DNA from: Pseudomonas eucalypticola
GTDB lineage: Bacteria; Pseudomonadota; Gammaproteobacteria; Pseudomonadales; Pseudomonadaceae
Reading direction: 5' to 3'
Assembly: GCF_013374995.1 (NCBI RefSeq)
Contig: NZ_CP056030.1
Coordinates: 372,001-436,000, forward strand
DNA length: 64,000 nt
Position 1 is the stretch's first letter, and each line of letters begins with the position of its first letter. The notes under the pieces were generated by a model. That model was given only the letters and a program-made list of their open reading frames with translations. It did no database searches and had not been told where the DNA came from. The position numbers were made by a program, and so were the translations under genes. This document shows, one piece after another, positions 53,924 through 62,640 of this stretch.

Positions 53924-55294
53924 ATGGGGCACATGATAAAGACGTGGTGTGGAATGTTCGGGCTATTGGCGGCGATGGCTGCCGCGGCCCAGGAGCAACC
54001 GGGGGACTTCACCAACCAGGTGCCGTTGAGTGTCAGCGGCCAGGGGCCCTGGTACCGGCTGGACCTGCCCTTGGCGTTGCAGTTGGGCGCGCGCCAGGCG
54101 GACCTGGGCGACGTGCGGGTATTCAACGCCGCCGGCGAACCCCAGGCCTATGCATTGATTCACCAGGGTGCGCGGCATCAGCAAAGCGAGCACCAGGCCA
54201 GCGTGAAGTGGTTCCCGCTGTACGATGATGCCGAAAGCGCACCGGGCACCCCGAAGGTACGGGTACAGACCGGCCCCAGCGGCAGCCTCATTGAAGTGCA
54301 ACCGGAAGAGGAGCTGGAAGCGGGCGAAGAAGTGCTGCGCGGCTGGTTGCTGGACACCAGCGCCATCAAGGAACCGCTGACCCAGCTGAGCCTCGACTGG
54401 AGCAGCGAGCGCGAAGGCTTTCAGCGCTTCAGCATCGAAGCCAGTGACGACCTGCAGCATTGGCGCCCGTGGGGGGAAGGCCAGGTAGCCCGGTTGTCGT
54501 TTGCGGACGAGCGCATCGAACAGCACGAGGTCACCCTGCCAGGCCTGCCAGCCCGCTACCTGCGCCTGTTGTGGCAGGTGCCGCAGTCGGCACCGGTGTT
54601 GAGCCAGGTGCTGGTGCAAAGCAGTGCCACGGATCATGTGCCATCGCCGCTGGTGTGGTCGGAGCCCATCAAGGGCAGCAGCCTGAAAGCCAATGAATAC
54701 ACCTGGATGCTACCGGCGGCGTTGGCGGTGGAACGGATTCAGGTAGGCCTGGACCAGCCCAACAGCCTGGCACCCGTGGACCTGTTCGGGCGCTACGACC
54801 CCAATGGCAGCTGGGAGCCCCTGGAAAGCGGCCTGTTGTACCGCCTGACCCAGAACGGCCAGGACGCGGTGCAGAGCGAGCTACCTTTGCGTGGTGAAAC
54901 CCTGCGCCAACTCAAGCTGCAAGTGGACGATCGCGGTGGCGGCCTGGGGGCCGAGGCGCCGTTGCTGCGTGTCGCGGTGCGGCCTGTGCAACTGGTATTC
55001 CTGGCGCGGGGCGCGGGGCCTTACCGCCTGGCCATCGGCAGCGCGGCGGTACAAGGCGCACCACTGCCTATCGGTACCTTGATTCCAGGCGTGGACGAGC
55101 AACGGCTGGGTACCCTGGGCGTAGCCGAACCGGCCATTACGCCGGTGATTGTCGCGCCACCACCGCCATCGGCCGCAGTGGCTTCAGCCTCGAACTGGAA
55201 GCGCATCAGCCTGTGGTTGGTGCTGGTCATCGGCGTGCTGGCACTGGCGGCCATGGCCTGGAGCCTGACCCGCTCGCGGCCCAACTCGCCGTGA
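53924..55294 (+). CDS. DUF3999 periplasmic protein with C-terminal anchor
   Basis: Encodes 456 residues from ATG 53924; ATG 53933 (MIKTWCGMFGLLAAMAAAAQ, a signal peptide) is an equally good start. The mature region is beta-rich (PLSVSGQGPWYRLDLPLALQ), with LPGLPARYLRLLWQVPQSAP near the middle. One C-terminal membrane helix (ISLWLVLVIGVLALAAMAWS) precedes a short basic tail. DUF3999 occurs next to DUF2339 genes; function unknown. The gene follows the DUF2339 stop at once, so translation is coupled. The large part faces the periplasm. Confidence 0.85.
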   Translation: MGHMIKTWCGMFGLLAAMAAAAQEQPGDFTNQVPLSVSGQGPWYRLDLPLALQLGARQADLGDVRVFNAAGEPQAYALIHQGARHQQSEHQASVKWFPLYDDAESAPGTPKVRVQTGPSGSLIEVQPEEELEAGEEVLRGWLLDTSAIKEPLTQLSLDWSSEREGFQRFSIEASDDLQHWRPWGEGQVARLSFADERIEQHEVTLPGLPARYLRLLWQVPQSAPVLSQVLVQSSATDHVPSPLVWSEPIKGSSLKANEYTWMLPAALAVERIQVGLDQPNSLAPVDLFGRYDPNGSWEPLESGLLYRLTQNGQDAVQSELPLRGETLRQLKLQVDDRGGGLGAEAPLLRVAVRPVQLVFLARGAGPYRLAIGSAAVQGAPLPIGTLIPGVDEQRLGTLGVAEPAITPVIVAPPPPSAAVASASNWKRISLWLVLVIGVLALAAMAWSLTRSRPNSP

Positions 55295-55467
55295 GGCCAT
55301 AAGCGCCACCGGCGGTCGTTTTCGGGCTACGCTTGAGCGGTGGCGTGAACCTTTATCGTTACAGCCCGGTCTGAAGGGCTGCAACCACGCCCCCAATTGC
55401 TCGCTAGGTGGCCAATGAGCCTGTAAACTGCGCGGGTTTTTTCCCACCCCATTCTCCGGAGCCGTCC

Positions 55468-56478
55468 ATGTCCCGCGTTACCCTGAGTCGCTATTTGATC
55501 GAGCAGACCCGCAGCAACAAGACCCCTGCCGATCTGCGCTTCCTTATCGAAGTGGTGGCGCGCGCATGCAAAGAGATCAGCCACGCTGTGTCCAAGGGCG
55601 CCCTGGGCGGTGTACTGGGCAGCATGGGCACCGAGAACGTGCAGGGCGAAGTGCAGAAGAAGCTCGACGTTCTGTCCAACGACATCCTGCTGGAATCCAA
55701 CGAATGGGGCGGCCACCTGGCCGGCATGGCGTCCGAGGAAATGGACAATGCCTACCAGATCCCGGGTCAGTACCCCAAGGGTGCCTACCTGCTGGTATTC
55801 GACCCGCTGGACGGCTCGTCGAACATCGACGTCAACGTTTCGGTCGGCACCATCTTCTCGGTACTGCGCTGCCCAACCGAGTACCTGACCCAGAACGACA
55901 GCCTCAACGAGCAGGCTTTCCTGCAGAAAGGCACCGAGCAGGTCGCCGCCGGCTACGCCATCTACGGCCCGCAGACCATGCTGATCCTGACCTTGGGCAA
56001 CGGCGTCAAAGGCTTCACCCTGGACCGCGAGATGGGCAGCTTCGTGCTCACCCACGAAAACATCAGCATTCCGGAAACTACCGCCGAGTTCGCTATCAAC
56101 ATGTCCAACCAGCGTCACTGGGAAGCCCCGGTGAAGCGTTACGTCAGCGAGCTGACCGCCGGTGAAGAAGGCCCGTTGAAGAAGAACTACAACATGCGCT
56201 GGATCGCCTCCATGGTGGCCGACGTGCACCGCATCCTGACCCGTGGCGGTCTGTTCATGTACCCGCGTGATGGTCGCGAGCCAGAGAAACCCGGCAAACT
56301 GCGCCTGATGTACGAAGCCAACCCGATGTCGTTCCTGGTGGAACAAGCGGGCGGCGCGTCCACCGACGGCCACCAGCGTATCCTCGACATCCAGCCTGAA
56401 GGCCTGCACCAGCGCGTGGCGGTGTTCCTGGGTTCGAAGGAAGAAGTCGAGCGTGTGACCGCTTACCACAAAGAGTAA
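55468..56478 (+). CDS. fbp: Fructose-1,6-bisphosphatase class I (Fbp)
   Basis: Encodes 336 residues from ATG 55468 ([20 protein letters not shown]), after CCGGAG. Metal and substrate motifs are [60 protein letters not shown] and [20 protein letters not shown]. It hydrolyses fructose-1,6-bisphosphate in gluconeogenesis, essential for growth on organic acids in pseudomonads that lack phosphofructokinase. It is monocistronic and convergent with the chemoreceptor gene. Confidence 0.98.
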   Translation: MSRVTLSRYLIEQTRSNKTPADLRFLIEVVARACKEISHAVSKGALGGVLGSMGTENVQGEVQKKLDVLSNDILLESNEWGGHLAGMASEEMDNAYQIPGQYPKGAYLLVFDPLDGSSNIDVNVSVGTIFSVLRCPTEYLTQNDSLNEQAFLQKGTEQVAAGYAIYGPQTMLILTLGNGVKGFTLDREMGSFVLTHENISIPETTAEFAINMSNQRHWEAPVKRYVSELTAGEEGPLKKNYNMRWIASMVADVHRILTRGGLFMYPRDGREPEKPGKLRLMYEANPMSFLVEQAGGASTDGHQRILDIQPEGLHQRVAVFLGSKEEVERVTAYHKE

Positions 56479-56487
56479 GGCTTCAGA

Positions 56488-56518
56488 GCAGCGGCGCCTG
56501 GTTCCCAGGCGCCGCTGC
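56488..56518. terminator. Bidirectional terminator between fbp and chemoreceptor gene
   Basis: GCAGCGGCGCCTGG-TTC-CCAGGCGCCGCTGC is a perfect 14-bp stem with a 3-base loop, ten bases after the fbp stop and two before the chemoreceptor stop. T-runs are lacking. Confidence 0.75.
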
Positions 56519-56520
56519 GT

Positions 56521-58413
56521 TCAGATGCGGAAGCTGCCCACCAGTTGCTTCAACCGCGAAACCTGCTGCTCCAGCTCACCGCAGGCCCGCAGCGTGGATT
56601 GCAGGTTTTCCACCCCTTCCTGGTTCAACGTGTTGATCTCGGTGATGTCCATGTTGATGGCCTCCACCACGGCGGTCTGCTCTTCGGTAGCGGTAGCCAC
56701 CGACTGGTTCATGCCGTCGATCTCGCTGATACGTTGAGTGACGCTGCCCAGGCGCTCACCGGCCTGGTTGGCGATACCCACGCTTTGCTCGCTCTGGCTC
56801 TGGCTTTCGGTCATGGTGCCTACGGCTTCGCGGGCGCCCACCTGCAGTTCCTCGATGATCTTCTGCACTTGTTGCGCCGAGTCCTGGGTGCGGTGCGCCA
56901 GGTTGCGGACTTCATCGGCCACCACGGCGAAGCCACGGCCAGCGTCGCCTGCGCGGGCGGCCTCGATGGCAGCGTTCAAGGCCAGCAGGTTGGTCTGCTG
57001 GGAGATGCTGGTGATCACCTCCAGAATCTGCCCGATGTTCACCGTGTTGGCGTTCAGGGTCTCGATGTTGCCGCACGAGTCGCTGATCTTCGCCGACAGT
57101 TGGCCCATCACTTCGATGGTCTTGTTCACCACTTGCTGACCGTCTTCGGCCAGGTTGCGCGCGTCGCTGGAGTGCTGCGAGGCCAGGGCGGCGTTCTGGG
57201 CGATTTCCTGGGCAGCGGCGCCCAGTTCGTTGATGGCCGCGGCCACGCTGCTGGTGCGGCTGGCCTGCTGGTCGGAGTTGAGCATCGACGAGTTGGAGGC
57301 ACTCACCACCTGCAACGCCACTTCGTTGACCCGGCCAGTGGCCGAGGACACTTCGCGAATCGATTCGTGGATGCGTTCCACGAAGCGGTTGAACGATTGC
57401 CCCAGGGCGCCGAATTCGTCCTGGCCGTGGATGACCAGGCGCTTGGTCAGGTCACCTTCACCTTCGGCGATGTCATGCATGGCGCGGCCCATCACGTGCA
57501 GCGGCTCCATCAACATGCGAATCAGCAGGCCCAGCAAGGCGATGATGATCACCACGGCAATCACCGTGGCCACCAGCGCCGAATTGCGGAATTCGCCGAG
57601 CATGGCGTAGGCCGCGTCCTTGTCCAGCACCAGGGCCACGTACCAGTCGGCCGATGGCACGCCGTTTACGCGGGTGAACGAAATGAACTGGGTCTTGCCG
57701 TTGAATTGCACTTCCTTGAGGCCAGGCGACACCTGGGGGGCGCCCTGGGGGTAGGCCTCCGAGAGCTGCTTGAGGTCCAGCTTGGTGTCGGGGTGGATCA
57801 GGATCTTGCCGTCGCCGGTGACGATGAACGCGTGGCCGTGGCCGCCGAAGTTCAGCGAATTGATGATGTCGCTGATGCTGGTCAGGTCGATGTCTGCACC
57901 GGCGACGCCGATGAACTGGTTGTCATGGCGCACCGGGGTGGCGATGGTGATCACCAGCTTGCCGGACGACGCCGCGATGTAGGGTTCGGTAACGATCGTC
58001 TGCTGGGCCGCGTTCGCCGCCTTGAACCAGCCGCGCTGGCGCGGATCGTAGTCGGCTGCGCGGTTGCCGGCCGGTACCGAGAACATCACGCCGCTCTGGC
58101 CGCCGAAGTAGGTCAGCTGGAAGTTGCTGGAATAGGCGGGCAGGCCGACGCTGCGCGTGAGGCTTGCGGTTGAGTCGCCATCCACTGCCACTTGCTGGCC
58201 TAGGGACTGCAGCAACTGGATGCGGCTTTCCAGCCAGGTCTGGATGTTGCTGGTGGTCAGCATGCCCAGCTGCTTCATCGAAGCCTCGGTGTTTTCATGC
58301 AGGGTGGCGCGCTGACGGTAGTCGTTGAAGAGCATGAAGCACGAGAACGCCAGGGCCACGATCAGGGCCGCCGCGATCAGGATCTTGTGGCTGAATTTCA
58401 GGTTTTTTGTCAT
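56521..58413 (-). CDS. Methyl-accepting chemotaxis protein with dCache domain
   Basis: Encodes 630 residues from ATG 58413 (MTKNLKFSHKILIAAALIVA). Membrane helices lie at about 11-30 and 280-300. Between them is a dCache sensor with DYDPRQRGWFKAANAAQQTI and ATPVRHDNQFIGVAGADIDL. The R-x-W pattern and the final Asp resemble the amino-acid-binding dCache motif of PctA/McpA-type receptors, so an amino-acid or related amine ligand is likely. HAMP and the signalling domain follow, including EAARAGDAGRGFAVVADEVR. The ligand is inferred. The C-terminus lacks a CheR pentapeptide. Confidence 0.92.
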   Translation of the reverse strand: MTKNLKFSHKILIAAALIVALAFSCFMLFNDYRQRATLHENTEASMKQLGMLTTSNIQTWLESRIQLLQSLGQQVAVDGDSTASLTRSVGLPAYSSNFQLTYFGGQSGVMFSVPAGNRAADYDPRQRGWFKAANAAQQTIVTEPYIAASSGKLVITIATPVRHDNQFIGVAGADIDLTSISDIINSLNFGGHGHAFIVTGDGKILIHPDTKLDLKQLSEAYPQGAPQVSPGLKEVQFNGKTQFISFTRVNGVPSADWYVALVLDKDAAYAMLGEFRNSALVATVIAVVIIIALLGLLIRMLMEPLHVMGRAMHDIAEGEGDLTKRLVIHGQDEFGALGQSFNRFVERIHESIREVSSATGRVNEVALQVVSASNSSMLNSDQQASRTSSVAAAINELGAAAQEIAQNAALASQHSSDARNLAEDGQQVVNKTIEVMGQLSAKISDSCGNIETLNANTVNIGQILEVITSISQQTNLLALNAAIEAARAGDAGRGFAVVADEVRNLAHRTQDSAQQVQKIIEELQVGAREAVGTMTESQSQSEQSVGIANQAGERLGSVTQRISEIDGMNQSVATATEEQTAVVEAINMDITEINTLNQEGVENLQSTLRACGELEQQVSRLKQLVGSFRI

Positions 58414-58656
58414 GTGAGATGATCTGCACGCAAAGAGGCGAGTCAAACGGGGGTGGCAATCTGCCAGAAGCCCGCAGATAGCGCTATCTACTGTCGGCAG
58501 GTTTGTGACGAAGATTAATGTACGTTTTGGTGCGTTGACCGATGGTCGTTCGTGGCGGTCATAAATGCCGCGCCAGGGCGGGAACCTGGCTGCGCTTTTC
58601 TCTTCTAAGCTCTAGCTGGCAGCCAGGCCGGCATTATTGTCCAGGAGTGACTTTCC

Positions 58657-58911
58657 ATGTCTTTGCGTTCCATCGCCCTGTTGTCGTTTTGCGTGCTGCT
58701 TGCAGCGTGCAACAAGATCAACCAGGAAAACTACTCACAGATCAAAGCGGGCATGACCAAGGCCGAAGTCGAACAGCTGCTGGGTAGCCCCACTGACTGC
58801 TCCGGCGCGCTGGGCGTTTCCAGTTGCACCTGGGGTGACAAGAACAGCTTCATCAGTGTTCAGTACGCAGGCGAGAAGGTAGTCATGTACTCCGGGCAGG
58901 GTCTGAAATGA
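58657..58911 (+). CDS. Small SmpA/OmlA-like lipoprotein
   Basis: Encodes 84 residues. The lipobox LLAACN lies at the end of a signal peptide (MSLRSIALLSFCVLLAACNK), so Cys18 would be lipidated. The mature part NYSQIKAGMTKAEVEQLLGS then PTDCSGALGVSSCTWGDKNS resembles the BamE/OmlA-like fold, with a GMT.EEV..LLG start. A ribosome site AGGAG is present. Its stop overlaps the lipocalin start, so the two lipoproteins are translated together. The role is probably in the envelope, but not defined. Confidence 0.85.
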   Translation: MSLRSIALLSFCVLLAACNKINQENYSQIKAGMTKAEVEQLLGSPTDCSGALGVSSCTWGDKNSFISVQYAGEKVVMYSGQGLK

Positions 58912-59486
58912 GTCGTTTGAAGCTGGCTGCATTCTTGCTCGGTGGCTTGGCCGCCGGGGCACTGTTGGGTGGTTGCGCGAACCGGGGCGACGATGGCCTG
59001 GCGCCGCGCACGGTCGACCATGTCGACCTCAAGCGCTACCAGGGCACCTGGTACGAGCTGGCGCGCCTGCCCATGTTCTTCCAGCGCAACTGCGCGCAAT
59101 CCGAAGCCCATTACCGGCTCAAGCCCGATGGCAATGTCGCGGTGCTGAACCGCTGCCGTACGCAGAAGGGTGAATGGGAGGAGGCCACGGGCACCGCGTC
59201 GCCGCAGGTGCCGGGCAAGACCGACAAGTTGTGGGTGGTGTTCGACAACTGGTTCTCGAAGCTGCTGCCGGGCGTTGCCAAGGGCGACTACTGGATTCTG
59301 TACGTCAGCGACGACTACAAGCAGGCGGTAGTGGGCAACCCCGACCGCAAATACCTGTGGCTGCTATCGCGCACCCCTACCGTCTCGAAAGCGGTGCGTG
59401 AAGAGATGCTGACCAAGGCCCAGCAGCAGGGTTATGACACCACCAAGCTGATCTGGCGCGCCAAAGATTCGGAAATCGGCAAATAA
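58908..59486 (+). CDS. Outer-membrane lipocalin (Blc-like lipoprotein)
   Basis: Encodes 192 residues. The lipobox LLGGCAN ends the signal peptide (MSRLKLAAFLLGGLAAGALL, then GGC). The lipocalin motif is VDLKRYQGTWYELARLPMFF, followed by CAQSEAHYRLKPDGNVAVLN and the structurally conserved SDDYKQAVVGNPDRKYLWLL region. Blc proteins bind fatty acids or lysophospholipids at the outer membrane. It is the second gene of a two-gene lipoprotein unit. Confidence 0.93.
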   Translation: MSRLKLAAFLLGGLAAGALLGGCANRGDDGLAPRTVDHVDLKRYQGTWYELARLPMFFQRNCAQSEAHYRLKPDGNVAVLNRCRTQKGEWEEATGTASPQVPGKTDKLWVVFDNWFSKLLPGVAKGDYWILYVSDDYKQAVVGNPDRKYLWLLSRTPTVSKAVREEMLTKAQQQGYDTTKLIWRAKDSEIGK

Positions 59487-59510
59487 ATGCCCGGTCCCGC
59501 CGGGTAGCCT

Positions 59511-60875
59511 TCAGTTCAGAAGGCTGCCCAGCACGCCGGCGAAAGCCTGTGCGCTTTCATGCTCCTGGGCATGATGCCCTTCGCTGACCACCTGCATTCC
59601 GTTGACCCACACATCCCGCACCTGGCGGTCCCCGCCGGCGAACAGCCAGCGGTTGAGAATACCGTCGCCGGTGGCGGTGGCCAGGTAGGGGTCACTGCCA
59701 TCGAGCACCAGCCAATCGGCCCGGGCGCCCACGCGCAGTGCGCCAATGGGCTGGCCGAGGGCCTGGGCGCCGCCCTGCAGGGCGGCGTCATACAGGGTGC
59801 GGCCCACCATGGGCTGGTCCTGGCCGTAAAGCCGGTTGCGGCGCTGGTCGCGCAGGCGTTGGCCGTATTCCAGCCAGCGCAGTTCCTCTACCACACTCAA
59901 CGACACATGGCTGTCCGAGCCAATGCCCATGCGCCCGCCCTGGGCCAGGTAGTCCACTGCCGGAAAAAGCCCGTCGCCCAGGTTCGCCTCGGTTGTCAGG
60001 CACAGCCCGGCCACCGCACCGCTGGCCGCCATGCGCCGCACTTCATCGGTATCGGCATGGGTGGCGTGCACCAGGCACCAGCGTTGATCCACGGGCACGT
60101 TGTCGTACAGCCACTGCAGCGGGCGCTTGCCGCTCCATGCCAGGCAGTCGTTGACCTCTTTCATCTGTTCGGCGATGTGGATGTGTACCGGGGCGCAGGT
60201 GTCGCTCGCGGCCAGCACCTGGCTGATCTGCTCAGGGGTGACCGCGCGCAATGAGTGGAAGCACAGGCCCAGGCGCTGGGCCGGCTGTTCGGCAAGAATG
60301 GGCGCCAGGCGCTGTTGCAGCGTCAGGTAGGCATCAGTGCTGTTGATGAAGCGGCGCTGGCCGTCGTTGGGTGCCTGGCCGCCAAAACCCGAGTGGCTAT
60401 AGAGCACCGGCAACAGCGTCAGGCCGATGCCGCTGCTGGCGGCTGCGTGGCTGATCTGGCGGGACAGCTCGGTGGGGTCCTCGTAGGCACGGCCGTCGGT
60501 GTCGTGGTGCACATAATGGAATTCAGCCACCGAGGTGTAGCCGGCCTTGAGCATCTCGATGTACAGCTGACGGGCGATCACCCCCAGTTGCTCGGGGCTG
60601 ATCTTGCCGACCAGGCGGTACATCAGGTCGCGCCAGGTCCAGAAGCTGTCGTTGGGGTTGCCGGCCACTTCCGCCAGGCCTGCCATGGCCCGCTGAAACG
60701 CGTGGGAGTGCAGGTTGGGCATGCCCGGCAGCAGCGGACCCTTCAGAAGCAAGGCATTCTCGGCACTGGCGTTGGCCTGGAGCAGGGTGATCAAGCCATC
60801 GGCCCCGACCTCGATGCGGACATTTTCAGCCCATCCGGATGGCAACAACGCGCGTTCGGCAAAGAAGGCGGACAT
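59511..60875 (-). CDS. hutF: Formimidoylglutamate deiminase HutF
   Basis: Encodes 454 residues from ATG 60875 (MSAFFAERALLPSGWAENVR). It is an amidohydrolase; metal sites are MPNLHSHAFQRAMAGL, then LCFHSLRAVTPEQI, VHIHIAEQMKEVNDC and the Asp of GSDSHVSLSVVEELRWLE. HutF converts N-formimino-glutamate to N-formylglutamate in the five-step histidine pathway of Pseudomonas. It diverges from hutC across 117 bases containing a HutC-like palindrome at 60901. The GTG at 60881 is an alternative start. Confidence 0.95.
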   Translation of the reverse strand: MSAFFAERALLPSGWAENVRIEVGADGLITLLQANASAENALLLKGPLLPGMPNLHSHAFQRAMAGLAEVAGNPNDSFWTWRDLMYRLVGKISPEQLGVIARQLYIEMLKAGYTSVAEFHYVHHDTDGRAYEDPTELSRQISHAAASSGIGLTLLPVLYSHSGFGGQAPNDGQRRFINSTDAYLTLQQRLAPILAEQPAQRLGLCFHSLRAVTPEQISQVLAASDTCAPVHIHIAEQMKEVNDCLAWSGKRPLQWLYDNVPVDQRWCLVHATHADTDEVRRMAASGAVAGLCLTTEANLGDGLFPAVDYLAQGGRMGIGSDSHVSLSVVEELRWLEYGQRLRDQRRNRLYGQDQPMVGRTLYDAALQGGAQALGQPIGALRVGARADWLVLDGSDPYLATATGDGILNRWLFAGGDRQVRDVWVNGMQVVSEGHHAQEHESAQAFAGVLGSLLN

Positions 60876-60900
60876 CGACACTTACCTCATCAGGTTTATT

Positions 60901-60910
60901 TGTATATACA
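60901..60910. promoter_or_regulatory. Candidate HutC operator between hutF and hutC
   Basis: TGTATATACA is a perfect palindrome and differs by one base from the TGTATGTACA core of the operator at hutU. It lies 26 bases from the hutF start and 83 from the hutC GTG, where a repressor could control both. Additional TATACA follows at 60911-60916. Confidence 0.55.
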
Positions 60911-60992
60911 TATACAGACGTTTGCCTGCTCGGTAAACTGCGGCAAGCTATCCATCTATCGTTTCAACTGGCCTAAAACAGAAGGATTTCCC

Positions 60993-61742
60993 GTGTCGAC
61001 TCCGCCCGCCGTCTCTCCGCTGGTTGCCCAGATGGGCGAAAGTCCGGCACCGCTCTATGCCCGCGTCAAGCAGATGATCGCCCTGCAGATTCAGAACGGC
61101 ACCTGGCCGCCGCACCACCGCGTGCCGTCGGAAAGCGAGCTGGTCAGCCAACTGGGTTTCAGCCGCATGACCATCAACCGCGCGCTGCGCGAGTTGACCG
61201 CTGAAGGCCTGCTGGTGCGCATGCAGGGCGTGGGCACCTTTGTCGCCGAACCCAAGAGCCAGTCAGCGTTGTTCGAAGTGCACAACATCGCCGATGAAAT
61301 CGCGTCGCGTGGCCACCGCCACCGCTGTGAGGTGATCATGCTGGCCGAGGAAGCCGCCGGCTCCGAGCGTGCCCTGGCGCTGGACATGCGCGAAGGGCAG
61401 AAGGTGTTCCATTCGCTGATCGTGCACTTCGAAAACGATATTGCGGTGCAGATCGAGGACCGCTACGTCAACGCCGTGGTGGCGCCCGATTACCTGAAAC
61501 AGGACTTTACCCAGGAAACGCCCTACGCTTACCTGTCCAGGGTTGCTCCGCTGACCGAAGGCGAGCATGTGGTCGAGGCTATCCTGGCTGACCCGTCGGA
61601 ATGCAAGTTGCTGCAAATAGAGCCTGGCGAACCCTGCCTGCTGATCCGCCGCCGTACCTGGTCGGGTCGCACCCCGGTGACCGCCGCGCGCCTGATCCAC
61701 CCCGGCTCCCGGCACCGCCTGGAAGGACGATTCAGCAAATGA
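60993..61742 (+). CDS. hutC: Histidine-utilisation repressor HutC (GntR family)
   Basis: Encodes 249 residues from GTG 60993, after GAAGGA. The winged-helix domain reads PLYARVKQMIALQIQNGTWP and SESELVSQLGFSRMTINRAL. The UTRA ligand domain follows (EIASRGHRHRCEVIMLAEEA, then VAPDYLKQDFTQETPYAYLS). HutC represses hut genes until urocanate binds. Its stop overlaps hutD's ATG (ATGA), so the pair is coupled. It likely represses itself through the nearby palindrome. Confidence 0.95.
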   Translation: MSTPPAVSPLVAQMGESPAPLYARVKQMIALQIQNGTWPPHHRVPSESELVSQLGFSRMTINRALRELTAEGLLVRMQGVGTFVAEPKSQSALFEVHNIADEIASRGHRHRCEVIMLAEEAAGSERALALDMREGQKVFHSLIVHFENDIAVQIEDRYVNAVVAPDYLKQDFTQETPYAYLSRVAPLTEGEHVVEAILADPSECKLLQIEPGEPCLLIRRRTWSGRTPVTAARLIHPGSRHRLEGRFSK

Positions 61743-62305
61743 GCACATTCAAACTGTTGCGCGCCGCGGGCTACCCGCGCATGCCGTGGAAGAATGGTGG
61801 CGGCAGTACCGAGGAAATCGCCCGCGATGGCGGCGATGGCCTGGACGGGTTCGGCTGGCGCCTGTCGATTGCCGACATTGGTGAATCGGGCGGGTTCTCC
61901 AGCTTCGCGGGTTACCAGCGGGTGATCACCGTGTTGCAGGGCAAAGGGATGGTGCTGAATGTCGATGGCACCGATAGCCGCGAACTGCAGCCCTTCGATC
62001 CCTATTCGTTCACCGGTGACAGCGCCGTTTCGTGCACCCTGGTCGGCGGCGAGATCCGCGACTTCAACCTCATCTACGCGCCCACTCGGTACCGTGCGCG
62101 GCTACAGTGGCTGGAGGGTGAGGCACGGCTGTTCACCGCGGCCCAGACCCTGTTGATCTTCAGCGTCGCCGACGCCCTGACCGTCAAGGCGGGCAGCACT
62201 CCCCATATCCTGGGCTTGTACGACTGCCTGCAAATCGAGACAGACGCCCTTGCCGAACTCAGCGTCGACGGCCACTGCTGCCTGATCGAACTGTCGCCGG
62301 CCTGA
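61739..62305 (+). CDS. hutD: HutD-family protein
   Basis: Encodes 188 residues from ATG 61739 (MSTFKLLRAAGYPRMPWKNG). The family pattern PRMPWKNGGGSTEEIARDGG and FGWRLSIADIGESGGFSSFA fits the HutD bicupin-like fold. HutD is proposed to limit or fine-tune hut activity, perhaps by binding formylglutamate; its exact job is not settled. It is coupled to hutC. A REP element follows at 62323. Confidence 0.92.
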   Translation: MSTFKLLRAAGYPRMPWKNGGGSTEEIARDGGDGLDGFGWRLSIADIGESGGFSSFAGYQRVITVLQGKGMVLNVDGTDSRELQPFDPYSFTGDSAVSCTLVGGEIRDFNLIYAPTRYRARLQWLEGEARLFTAAQTLLIFSVADALTVKAGSTPHILGLYDCLQIETDALAELSVDGHCCLIELSPA

Positions 62306-62322
62306 CCCACTGCGCCGTGGCC

Positions 62323-62351
62323 TTCCCGAGCTTCGCCCGGTCCCACAGGGT
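62323..62351 (-). repeat. REP element between hutD and hutU
   Basis: TTCCCGAGCTTCGCCCGGTC then CCACAGGGT is identical over its core to the right arm of the pair at 51029-51057. It stands alone in the 335-base space 62306-62640, which otherwise carries the hutU control region and no gene. Confidence 0.85.
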
Positions 62352-62398
62352 ATGCGCGGCGTTGCGGGGCCAGGGTCAGGTGTAAAAGCGCACCAAGT

Positions 62399-62407
62399 TG
62401 TTACCGA
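62399..62407. promoter_or_regulatory. TGTTACCGA element upstream of hutU
   Basis: This nonamer is 161 bases upstream of the -24 element. The same nonamer is 159 bases upstream of the gabP promoter. It is a candidate site for a shared enhancer-binding protein such as CbrB; inferred. Confidence 0.4.
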
Positions 62408-62559
62408 TTGCCCCAAGGCGGCGCAAAAAAGTCCCGTCGAGACGGACCGAAACTCCACCGATCATCTGCCCGCGCAACAATTCTTTTTGCCTTCCACCCC
62501 GCTCGTTCCCTGCCTTCTACCCTCTACCAGTACCCGCCCAACCCCTCGACCACAAAAGT

Positions 62560-62575
62560 TGGCAACTCAATTGCA
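62560..62575 (+). promoter_or_regulatory. Sigma54-type promoter of hutU
   Basis: TGGCAACTCAATTGCA keeps the GG and GC at -24/-12 with ten bases between. Transcription should start near 62586, inside the HutC operator. Control of hut genes by sigma54 with CbrAB/NtrBC is known in P. fluorescens, which supports the call. Confidence 0.65.
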
Positions 62576-62579
62576 TATG

Positions 62580-62593
62580 CTTGTATGTACAAG
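62580..62593. promoter_or_regulatory. HutC operator at hutU
   Basis: CTTGTATGTACAAG has perfect CTTGTA/TACAAG arms. HutC in Pseudomonas is reported to bind a palindrome of this kind. It overlaps the predicted start of transcription, so bound HutC would block the promoter. Confidence 0.7.
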
Positions 62594-62640
62594 TAAAGAC
62601 GTGCACAGAACAGTGCAGTTACCGCAGAGGAGTCCTTTTC

